This document shows, in pieces, positions 1 to 4,957 of a DNA stretch of 5,249 nt (positions within the stretch are counted from its first letter, which is position 1; every line of letters starts with the position of its first letter). A program made the translations under genes and the position numbers. The stretch comes from Bacillota bacterium (GTDB lineage Bacteria; Bacillota; Clostridia; Tissierellales; Sporanaerobacteraceae), in the NCBI GenBank assembly GCA_029779375.1, contig JAKPAR010000077.1, positions 1 through 5,249 of the forward strand, given 5' to 3'. Below the pieces are notes generated by a model. It did not search any database and was not told the origin of the DNA. It saw only the letters and a list, made by a program, of their open reading frames with translations.

Positions 1-1317
1 ACATTGCAACAAGATGCATCTAAAAGGCTTGGATTTTCCACCAAAAAAACTATGATGATAGCTCAACAATTGTATGAGGGTATTGATTTAAAAAAAGATG
101 GTACTATAGGTCTTATAACTTATATTAGGACTGACTCTACAAGGATTTCTGAAGGGGCTATAAAAGATACAGATGAATTCATTGTAGAAAATTATGGCAA
201 ACAGTATTCTAATGGAGGACGAAAGTTTAAAAATAAAAAAAATGGAGATATTCAAGATGCTCATGAGGCTATAAGGCCTACATCTGTTAGAAGAGAGCCA
301 GATAATATTAGAGAATACTTATCAACTGATCAATATAAGTTATATAAACTTATATGGGAAAGATATGTATCTAGTCAGATGAGTCCAGCTGTATACGAAA
401 CTATTTCGATAAAAATTTTATGCAGAGAATATGTTTTTAAATCTACAAGTTCTAAAATAAAGTTTGAAGGGTTTATGAAAGTCTATAATATAAATGAAAA
501 AGATGAAAACGAATTAATGGTTTCTTCTTTGAATAAGGGAGAAGAATTGAAATTATATAAATTAGAACCAGCACAGCACTTTACTCAGCCACCCGCTTCA
601 TATTCAGAAGCTACATTGATAAAGACACTGGAAGAATTGGGAATAGGTAGGCCTAGTACTTATGCACCCACTATAAGTACTATTTTAAGTAGAGAATATG
701 TTGTGTTAGAAAATAAATATTTTAAGCCTACAGAATTGGGTATTTTAGTGAATGAATTATTAGAAGATTATTTCAAAGATATAGTAAATGAGGAATTCAC
801 TGCAGAAATGGAAGAAAAATTAGACAATGTAGCAGATGGAAAGTACCCATGGAAGAAAGTAGTTGAAGATTTTTACAAAGATTTTAGCAAGGATTTAATA
901 GTTGCAGAAGAAGAGATTGATAAAATTGAAATTGAAGAAGAAGTTACTGATGTCATATGTGAAAAATGTGGAAGAAATATGGTTGTTAAACATGGAAGAT
1001 ATGGGAAATTTTTAGCTTGTCCAGGATATCCAGAGTGTAAAAATACTAAACCTCTTTTGCAGGAATTAGATATAGATTGTCCATTGTGTGGAGGTAAAAT
1101 AGTAGAAAGAAGATCGAAAAAAGGAAGATTATTTTATGGATGTAGTAATTATCCGGAATGTAATTTTGTATCTTGGGATAGGCCTATTAAAGAAAAATGT
1201 CCTAATTGTGGGGGAATACTTGTGCAGAAAAAAAACAAAAATAGTACAACGATTAAGTGCATAAATAAATCATGTGGTTTTTCACGAGTTGAGAAAAATG
1301 TTAAGAAAAATATATGA
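1..1317 (+). CDS. topA: DNA topoisomerase I (type IA), 5'-truncated by window
   Basis: This enzyme relaxes negative supercoils by cutting one DNA strand through a 5'-phosphotyrosine bond and passing the other strand. The reading frame is open from base 1 (first residues TLQQDASKRLGFS) to TGA at 1315-1317, giving 438 codons. The N-terminal TOPRIM domain, about 250 residues, lies upstream of the window. The active-site tyrosine is in GLITYIRTDST (TAT at 121-123). Further family motifs are DAHEAIRPTS and GIGRPSTYAPTIS. The C-terminus carries three four-cysteine zinc ribbons, with Cys codons spanning about 958-1038, 1078-1161 and 1198-1275 (CX2C-X16/17-CX4/5C), as usual for bacterial TopA. One oddity is QPPASYSEA at 583-609, where I expect Arg rather than the Ser at 598-600. 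The frame and C-terminus look intact. No clear intrinsic terminator follows, so some read-through into hslV is possible. Confidence 0.97.
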   Translation, partial: TLQQDASKRLGFSTKKTMMIAQQLYEGIDLKKDGTIGLITYIRTDSTRISEGAIKDTDEFIVENYGKQYSNGGRKFKNKKNGDIQDAHEAIRPTSVRREPDNIREYLSTDQYKLYKLIWERYVSSQMSPAVYETISIKILCREYVFKSTSSKIKFEGFMKVYNINEKDENELMVSSLNKGEELKLYKLEPAQHFTQPPASYSEATLIKTLEELGIGRPSTYAPTISTILSREYVVLENKYFKPTELGILVNELLEDYFKDIVNEEFTAEMEEKLDNVADGKYPWKKVVEDFYKDFSKDLIVAEEEIDKIEIEEEVTDVICEKCGRNMVVKHGRYGKFLACPGYPECKNTKPLLQELDIDCPLCGGKIVERRSKKGRLFYGCSNYPECNFVSWDRPIKEKCPNCGGILVQKKNKNSTTIKCINKSCGFSRVEKNVKKNI

Positions 1318-1350
1318 ATTTAATTCTGTACTTTTATAGAGAAATATAGT

Positions 1351-1366
1351 AATCTATATATAGATT
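1351..1366. repeat. 16-bp perfect palindrome next to the hslV -35
   Basis: AATCTATA followed directly by TATAGATT is a perfect inverted repeat without a loop. Its last two bases are the first two of the TTGACA -35 element. No T-tract follows, so it does not look like an intrinsic terminator for topA. It could be an operator or simply an AT-rich coincidence; the sequence alone cannot tell. Confidence 0.45.
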
Positions 1367-1393
1367 GACAATTTAAACAAGATTAAATATTCT
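1365..1393 (+). promoter_or_regulatory. sigma-A-type promoter for hslV-hslU-codY
   Basis: A perfect -35 TTGACA (1365-1370) is separated by 17 nt from TATTCT (1388-1393), a 4/6 match to TATAAT. This predicts a transcript start near 1399-1401 and a leader of about 85 nt before hslV. The position in the only gap between topA and hslV fits an operon promoter. The -10 overlaps a CodY box. Confidence 0.65.
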
Positions 1394-1400
1394 GAAAATG
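1386..1400. promoter_or_regulatory. CodY-binding box overlapping the hslV -10
   Basis: AATATTCTGAAAATG matches the published CodY consensus AATTTTCWGAAAATT at 13 of 15 positions; the differences are positions 4 and 15. It covers the whole predicted -10 (1388-1393) and reaches the expected transcript start, a placement that would block RNA polymerase. Since codY is the third gene behind this promoter, the site predicts negative autoregulation, as known for codY in Lactococcus and streptococci. In AT-rich DNA 13/15 matches occur by chance at some rate, so the placement is the stronger argument. Confidence 0.65.
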
Positions 1401-1440
1401 TGATATGAAATAATCTTGCAGTTATTTAGAAAATGTGATA
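1388..1440. repeat. 18-bp imperfect direct repeat, 35-bp period
   Basis: Positions 1388-1405 and 1423-1440 match at 16 of 18 bases and share the identical 12-mer GAAAATGTGATA (1394-1405 and 1429-1440). The first copy contains the right half of the CodY box and the -10. The second lies in the predicted leader and matches the CodY consensus only 10/15 (1421-1435). It could be an auxiliary CodY site or the trace of a small duplication. Confidence 0.6.
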
Positions 1441-1444
1441 GTAT
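1416..1444 (+). promoter_or_regulatory. possible second, weaker hslV promoter
   Basis: TTGCAG (1416-1421), 17 nt, then TAGTAT (1439-1444). An alternative reading is an extended -10, TGT-GATAGT, at 1434-1442. Both hexamers are imperfect, and the promoter 50 bases upstream is better. This would start transcription only about 30 nt before hslV. Confidence 0.25.
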
Positions 1445-1468
1445 TTCTTTGGTCTAGTCTTTGTTTAT

Positions 1469-1473
1469 AGGAG
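1469..1473 (+). promoter_or_regulatory. ribosome binding site of hslV
   Basis: AGGAG lies 10 nt before ATG 1484. It rules out the GTG at 1475, only 1 nt downstream, and favours the first of the three consecutive ATG codons over those at 1487 and 1490. Confidence 0.7.
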
Positions 1474-1483
1474 TGTGGTTTTT

Positions 1484-2014
1484 ATGATGATGGGAACAAC
1501 TATTATAGCTATTAAAAAAGGTGAAAGCGTAGCTATTGCTGGAGACGGGCAAGTAACCATGGGTGATAGTACCATAATGAAGAGTACAGCTAAAAAAGTT
1601 AGGAAAATATATGATGGAAAAGTTGTAATTGGATTTGCAGGTTCTGTAGCAGATGCAGTTACTTTAGCTGAATTGTTAGAAGAAAAACTTGAACAGTATG
1701 GAGGAAATTTAAGAAGGGCCTCAGTTGAATTGGCTAAGGAATGGAGAAGGGACAAAGTACTTAGAAAGTTAGAAGCTATGCTTATTGCAGGAGATAAAGA
1801 CAATTTATTGCTTATTTCAGGGAATGGTGAAGTTATCGAGCCTGACGAGGGAATTGCAGCTATAGGTTCTGGGGGTAATTTTGCTTTAGCTGCTGGCAAG
1901 GCACTTTTTAAGCATTCTGAATTGACTATTGAGGAAATAGTAAAAGAATCTTTACACATAGCTTCTTCAATTTGTATTTATACAAATGATAATATAACTG
2001 TTGAAGTCATTTGA
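1484..2014 (+). CDS. hslV: ATP-dependent protease peptidase subunit HslV (ClpQ)
   Basis: This is the N-terminal-nucleophile peptidase that forms the double hexameric core of the cytoplasmic HslVU protease, related to proteasome beta subunits. The start at 1484 gives 176 residues, normal for the family. The sequence opens [10 protein letters not shown]; by homology the first Thr (codon 1496-1498) is the nucleophile exposed after removal of the short propeptide. The family's other catalytic positions are present in mature numbering: Asp17 in AGDGQVTMG and Lys33 in TAKKVRK. Conserved blocks [51 protein letters not shown] and ICIYTND are all intact. It is a Thr-type enzyme, unlike Bacillus ClpQ, which is described as using an N-terminal Ser. 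It is followed 15 nt later by hslU, its unfoldase partner, and sits behind a promoter with a CodY box. Confidence 0.97.
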   Translation: MMMGTTIIAIKKGESVAIAGDGQVTMGDSTIMKSTAKKVRKIYDGKVVIGFAGSVADAVTLAELLEEKLEQYGGNLRRASVELAKEWRRDKVLRKLEAMLIAGDKDNLLLISGNGEVIEPDEGIAAIGSGGNFALAAGKALFKHSELTIEEIVKESLHIASSICIYTNDNITVEVI

Positions 2015-2020
2015 GGAGAG
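2013..2020 (+). promoter_or_regulatory. ribosome binding site of hslU
   Basis: GAGGAGAG overlaps the hslV TGA stop (2012-2014), so the two genes are probably translationally coupled. It lies 9 nt before ATG 2030. The in-frame TTG at 2024 is only 3 nt away and is the less likely start; homologues begin close to the LTPREIV motif. Confidence 0.7.
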
Positions 2021-2029
2021 TGATTGTCT

Positions 2030-3421
2030 ATGAAAGAATTAACTCCTAGAGAAATAGTAGAAGAATTAGATAAGTATATAGTTGGTCAGGGAAAAGCTAA
2101 AAAAGCTGTTGCTATAGCTATTAGAAATAGATATAGAAGAAATTTGCTTGAAGAAGATTTTAAGGAAGAAGTTAAACCTAAAAATATTTTAATGATTGGG
2201 CCAACAGGAGTTGGAAAAACTGAAATAGCTAGAAGATTGTCAAAACTTATACAGGCACCTTTTGTAAAAGTTGAAGCAACTAAATTTACTGAGGTGGGTT
2301 ATGTAGGCAGAGATGTGGATTCCATGGTCAGAGATTTGGTAGAGGTATCTGTTCAAATCGTGAAAGAAGAAGAAATCACAAAAGTATTTGATAAAGGTAA
2401 AGCTATGGCTGAAAATAGAATTATTGAATTGTTAGCTCCTTATCCAAAGCAAAAAAGAAATACTGATAACCCATTAGAGATGTTATTTGGAAATTTGGAA
2501 GTTGATGATAAAAATGAAAAAAATGAAGAATATATATATATAAATAATAGTAGAGAGGAATTGCGAAAACGTCTTGAAAGAGGAGAATTGGAAGACCAAC
2601 TCGTTGAAATAGAATTAGAGGAATCATTAAATTCTACAGTAGAGTTTTTTAGTGAGCTTGGTATAGAAGAATTCAATATAAATATGAATGATATTCTTGA
2701 AGATATTATCCCTAAAAAAAAGAAAAAGAAAAAAATAACTGTAAGAGAAGCTAGAAAAATATTAGAGGCACAAGAAGCGCAAAAGCTTATAGATATGGAT
2801 GAAGTAGTAAAAAATGGTATTAAGAGAGCTGAGGAAAATGGCATAATATTCATAGATGAAATTGACAAAATTGCAGGGAGTAATTATTCATCAGGTCCAG
2901 ATGTATCACGAGAGGGTGTTCAGAGAGATATTTTACCTATAATTGAAGGAAGTACAATTGTTACTAAATATGGTCCCGTTAAGACTGATCATATACTTTT
3001 TATTGCAGCGGGAGCTTTTCATGTTTCAAAAGTAAGTGATTTAATTCCAGAAATTCAAGGTAGATTTCCTATAAGAGTTGAACTTGACAATTTAACTGAA
3101 GAGAATTTCAAAGAAATATTAACAAAGCCTAAAAATGCTTTAATTAAACAATATCAGCTTTTGTTAAAAACAGAAGGTGTAGATTTAACTTTTACAGAAG
3201 AAGCCATAGAAGAAATTGCTAAATTTTCTTATATTTCCAATGAGCAACATGAGAATATTGGTGCAAGAAGGCTCCATACAGTTATTGAAAAATTATTAGA
3301 GGAAGTATCTTTTTGTGCACCAGATTTAGAAGAAAAAAATATTATTATAGATGCTGAATATGTAAAGAAAAGATTCACTAATGATTTACAACAAAAAGAC
3401 ATATCAAAATACATATTATAA
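2030..3421 (+). CDS. hslU: ATP-dependent protease ATPase subunit HslU (ClpY)
   Basis: This AAA+ hexameric unfoldase recognises substrates and threads them into HslV. It has 463 residues from ATG 2030, the usual length. In order: [17 protein letters not shown] at the N-terminus; Walker A GPTGVGKT (residues 57-64); pore loop GYVGRD (90-95); the substrate-handling I domain (about 110-245); Walker B FIDEID with Asp276-Glu277; the GRFPIR arginine (345); and sensor 2 GARRL (Arg413/414). The C-terminus, DISKYIL, matches the tail that docks into HslV pockets. The I domain contains a seven-lysine run (229-235) encoded by an A-rich tract at 2714-2735, and a short TA repeat at 2531-2542; both lie in the region where the family varies most. 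All ATPase motifs are intact. TAA at 3419-3421 touches the codY ribosome binding site. Confidence 0.97.
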   Translation: MKELTPREIVEELDKYIVGQGKAKKAVAIAIRNRYRRNLLEEDFKEEVKPKNILMIGPTGVGKTEIARRLSKLIQAPFVKVEATKFTEVGYVGRDVDSMVRDLVEVSVQIVKEEEITKVFDKGKAMAENRIIELLAPYPKQKRNTDNPLEMLFGNLEVDDKNEKNEEYIYINNSREELRKRLERGELEDQLVEIELEESLNSTVEFFSELGIEEFNINMNDILEDIIPKKKKKKKITVREARKILEAQEAQKLIDMDEVVKNGIKRAEENGIIFIDEIDKIAGSNYSSGPDVSREGVQRDILPIIEGSTIVTKYGPVKTDHILFIAAGAFHVSKVSDLIPEIQGRFPIRVELDNLTEENFKEILTKPKNALIKQYQLLLKTEGVDLTFTEEAIEEIAKFSYISNEQHENIGARRLHTVIEKLLEEVSFCAPDLEEKNIIIDAEYVKKRFTNDLQQKDISKYIL

Positions 3422-3422
3422 G

Positions 3423-3428
3423 AGGAGG
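3423..3428 (+). promoter_or_regulatory. ribosome binding site of codY (decides the start)
   Basis: A perfect AGGAGG lies 6 nt before ATG 3435, immediately after the hslU stop. It fixes the codY start at 3435 rather than at the in-frame ATG 3381, which would overlap hslU by 41 nt and lacks such a site. The adjacency suggests coupled translation. Confidence 0.85.
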
Positions 3429-3434
3429 ATTATT

Positions 3435-4217
3435 ATGAGCGAAAGTTTATTACAAAAAACTAGGAGACTAAATAAAACGTTGCAAAGTTCTGGTTCAAAG
3501 CCTGTATCTTTTCCTGAATTAAGTAAAATACTCAGTGAGATATTAGATGCAAATGTTTATATAGCAAGTAGAAAGGGAAGAGTCCTTGGGTATGAATTGT
3601 CAACTGGATTTGATTGCGATATAATTCAAAGTGAAATAGTCAAAGAAAAGAGATTTCCAAAAGAATACAATGATCAATTATTGAAAGTCACTGAAACTAG
3701 AGAAAATATTGAGGAAATATCTGAATGTGTATTTGATCAAGTTTCAAAATGTGATTATCCTGACAAGATAACTACTATAATACCAATAAATAGTGGTGGA
3801 GTTAGATTAGGTACATTAGTAATATCTAGGTTTGGAAGAAATTTCACAGAGGATGATTTAGTACTAGGAGAATATAGCGCTACTATAGTAGGAATGGAAA
3901 TACTCAGATCGAAAAATGATGAGATTGAAGAAGAAGCTAGAAAAAGAGCAGTGGTACAAATGGCTATAGGGACATTATCTTATTCTGAGTTGGAGGCCAT
4001 GGAACATATATTTAATGAATTAGATGGTGACGAAGGGTTATTGGTAGCAAGTAAAATAGCAGATAGAGTTGGCATTACCAGATCAGTAATAGTTAATGCA
4101 TTGAGAAAATTTGAGAGTGCTGGAGTTATAGAATCTAGGTCATTAGGTATGAAAGGCACTCACATAAAAATATTAAATGACAAATTGATTGAAGAACTTA
4201 AAAAGGCTAGAGAATAG
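3435..4217 (+). CDS. codY: GTP- and branched-chain amino acid-sensing global regulator CodY
   Basis: CodY is a dimeric DNA-binding protein that represses, and sometimes activates, nutrient-acquisition, amino acid synthesis, motility and virulence genes when isoleucine/leucine/valine and GTP are plentiful. The gene encodes 260 residues, against 259 in Bacillus. The N-terminal GAF ligand domain (about 1-155) includes [19 protein letters not shown] (45-53) and RFPKEY (73-78). A linker helix, [26 protein letters not shown] in outline, leads to the winged helix-turn-helix. Its recognition region, [22 protein letters not shown] (204-225), is nearly invariant in the family; the wing [12 protein letters not shown] (236-247) follows. 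Around residues 60-64 the Arg that contacts the ligand carboxylate in Bacillus (Arg61) is absent (DCDII here); as I recall, clostridial CodY proteins also differ there. It is the third gene of the hslVU operon and is probably autoregulated through the box at 1386-1400. The TAG stop at 4215-4217 lies inside the terminator stem. Confidence 0.98.
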   Translation: MSESLLQKTRRLNKTLQSSGSKPVSFPELSKILSEILDANVYIASRKGRVLGYELSTGFDCDIIQSEIVKEKRFPKEYNDQLLKVTETRENIEEISECVFDQVSKCDYPDKITTIIPINSGGVRLGTLVISRFGRNFTEDDLVLGEYSATIVGMEILRSKNDEIEEEARKRAVVQMAIGTLSYSELEAMEHIFNELDGDEGLLVASKIADRVGITRSVIVNALRKFESAGVIESRSLGMKGTHIKILNDKLIEELKKARE

Positions 4218-4242
4218 TAGGTAATTTTACCTACTATTTTTT
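4213..4242 (+). terminator. intrinsic terminator after codY
   Basis: AATAGTAGGTAA (4213-4224) is the exact reverse complement of TTACCTACTATT (4227-4238). In practice this gives a 10-bp stem with a 6-nt AATTTT loop, or slightly longer. The U-tract is 4237-4242. The codY stop codon (4215-4217) is within the 5' arm. There is no A-tract on the other side that would make it work in reverse. It separates the hslVU-codY transcript from the flagellar genes. Confidence 0.9.
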
Positions 4243-4403
4243 ATATGTTTGCTTTAAAGATTAAAATTCATTAGTTAGAAGAACTAGGACTTACGTACTA
4301 AAATAGAAAATGTTGTACAAAGATGTAGTAGATAAGAGGATTTTCAATTATAATGTAGAATATATTTTGTATTATGTAGAAATAAGTTGATACAAAAAGA
4401 AAA

Positions 4404-4437
4404 TTGTTTGCAATATATAATATATATATAATATAAT
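4404..4437 (+). promoter_or_regulatory. candidate sigma-A promoter(s) of the flagellar operon
   Basis: TTGTTT (4404-4409) is 17 nt from a perfect TATAAT (4427-4432). Overlapping it, TTGCAA (4408-4413) is 18 nt from a second TATAAT (4432-4437). A third TATAAT lies at 4416-4421. They form an alternating TA-rich stretch that should melt easily. Predicted transcript starts are near 4439-4444, leaving a leader of roughly 105 nt. In such AT-rich DNA some of these hexamers will be chance matches. Confidence 0.5.
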
Positions 4438-4455
4438 TTAAATATAGTTTATTTG

Positions 4456-4473
4456 TTCTAAAATATAGTAGAA
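4456..4473. repeat. inverted repeat TTCTA-N8-TAGAA upstream of flgB
   Basis: Two 5-bp arms, 4456-4460 and 4469-4473, are separated by 8 nt. The repeat sits just upstream of the extended -10 at 4477-4485, where an operator could act. A related repeat with the same arms is at 4515-4529. The arms are short, so chance is possible. Confidence 0.35.
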
Positions 4474-4476
4474 AAA

Positions 4477-4485
4477 TGTTATAAT
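4477..4485 (+). promoter_or_regulatory. extended -10 promoter candidate for flgB
   Basis: TGT-TATAAT is a full extended -10 element. The best -35 at a fitting distance (TTCTAA, 4456-4461, 18-nt spacer) is weak, but extended -10 promoters tolerate that. Transcription would start near 4492, about 55 nt before flgB. Confidence 0.4.
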
Positions 4486-4514
4486 TTGATATATCATATT
4501 TATTAATAGATTGG

Positions 4515-4529
4515 TTCTAAAAAATAGAA
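4515..4529. repeat. inverted repeat TTCTA-N5-TAGAA just before the flgB RBS
   Basis: Arms at 4515-4519 and 4525-4529 are identical to those of the repeat at 4456-4473 but with a 5-nt centre. It lies 5 nt upstream of the flgB ribosome binding site, in the predicted leader. It could be a DNA operator or a weak RNA hairpin. Confidence 0.35.
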
Positions 4530-4534
4530 AAAAC

Positions 4535-4541
4535 AGAGGTG
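4535..4541 (+). promoter_or_regulatory. ribosome binding site of flgB
   Basis: AGAGGTG lies 6 nt before ATG 4548. The in-frame GTG at 4539 is part of this site and so is not the start. Confidence 0.8.
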
Positions 4542-4547
4542 AATTAT

Positions 4548-4955
4548 ATGATAGATAATTTATTTTCAAATACAAATATTTTAGAAAAAGCATTGAGCGG
4601 AACTTGGATTAGAAATAAAATCATATCAAAAAATATTTCTAATGTAGATACTCCCAATTACAAGAGAAAAGAAGTATTGTTTGAAGACTATTTAAAACAA
4701 GAACTTTCTGAAAATAATCAAAAATTAGTGACTACTAATGAAAAGCACATAAAGGGTCTTGGAATGAAATCAGAATTTATCCCCAAAATTATTGAAGATA
4801 AAAGCACATCTTATAGATTTGATGGCAATAATGTAAATATTGACACGGAGTCGGCAGAATTATCTAAAAACGTCATAATGTATGATGCATTAGTTAGACA
4901 AATTACTGATGAGTATGAAAAAGTTAAAAATGCTATTATAGAAGGGAGCAAGTAA
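4548..4955 (+). CDS. flgB: flagellar basal-body proximal rod protein FlgB
   Basis: FlgB forms part of the proximal rod that joins the MS ring to the rest of the flagellar axle; it is exported by the flagellar type III system, so no signal peptide is expected and none is seen. From ATG 4548 it has 135 residues, close to the usual 130-140. The N-terminal rod motif reads KNISNVDTPNYKRKEVLFE (residues 28-46), with Asn37 where the family usually has Gly (TPGY). The middle (about 50-95) is variable and polar. The C-terminal helix (about 105-132, ending EYEKVKNAIIEG) is the other half of the coiled-coil that rod proteins share. It is the first gene of the flagellar operon, has its own promoter region, and is followed 2 nt later by flgC. 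Confidence 0.96.
   Translation: MIDNLFSNTNILEKALSGTWIRNKIISKNISNVDTPNYKRKEVLFEDYLKQELSENNQKLVTTNEKHIKGLGMKSEFIPKIIEDKSTSYRFDGNNVNIDTESAELSKNVIMYDALVRQITDEYEKVKNAIIEGSK
4942..4948 (+). promoter_or_regulatory. ribosome binding site of flgC, inside flgB
   Basis: AAGGGAG in the last codons of flgB lies 9 nt before ATG 4958, and flgB stops at 4953-4955. This is typical of translationally coupled genes. ATG 4964, two codons later, is a possible but less likely start. Confidence 0.7.
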
Positions 4956-4957
4956 TT

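Larger units (their letters stand above)
4243..4547. other. AT-rich non-coding leader region between codY and flgB
   Basis: About 300 nt without a plausible gene on either strand; frames are short and lack ribosome binding sites. The first half (4243-4400) shows no convincing element apart from an isolated TATAAT at 4349-4354 without a matching -35. The second half holds clustered TATAAT hexamers, two TTCTA/TAGAA inverted repeats and the flgB ribosome binding site. No CodY box better than 9/15 was found and no SigD (TAAA-N15-GCCGATAT) promoter was seen. Confidence 0.7.

Noticed and set aside
1465..1959. Open frame of 164 codons on the - strand opposite hslV
   Set aside because: It lies fully antisense to a well-conserved gene, its Ser/Pro/Leu-rich product resembles no family I know, and it has no convincing ribosome binding site.
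2531..2542. TA dinucleotide repeat in hslU
   Set aside because: Only six units and in frame within a variable part of the I domain; no sign of phase variation because the frame is intact and family-like on both sides.
2421..2868. Two overlapping - strand open frames opposite the hslU I domain
   Set aside because: Low-complexity Phe/Ser/Ile products are the expected complement of A-rich coding DNA; hslU is intact on the other strand.
3222..3236. 12/15 CodY-box-like sequence inside hslU
   Set aside because: The left half AATTTTC is good but the GAAAATT half is largely lost; such matches are expected by chance in this AT-rich DNA.
3229..3414. 61-codon - strand frame opposite the 3' end of hslU
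   Set aside because: Antisense to conserved coding sequence, with no recognisable domain or start signals.
3381..3434. N-terminal extension of codY by 18 codons from ATG 3381
   Set aside because: It would overlap hslU, has no homologous counterpart in CodY, and a perfect AGGAGG sits 6 nt before ATG 3435.
4295..4318. GTAC...GTAC ends that might form a hairpin
   Set aside because: Only four base pairs with a 16-nt loop; too weak to be a structured RNA.
4349..4354. Isolated TATAAT in the first half of the codY-flgB gap
   Set aside because: No -35 at a usable distance; the hexamers closer to flgB have better context.
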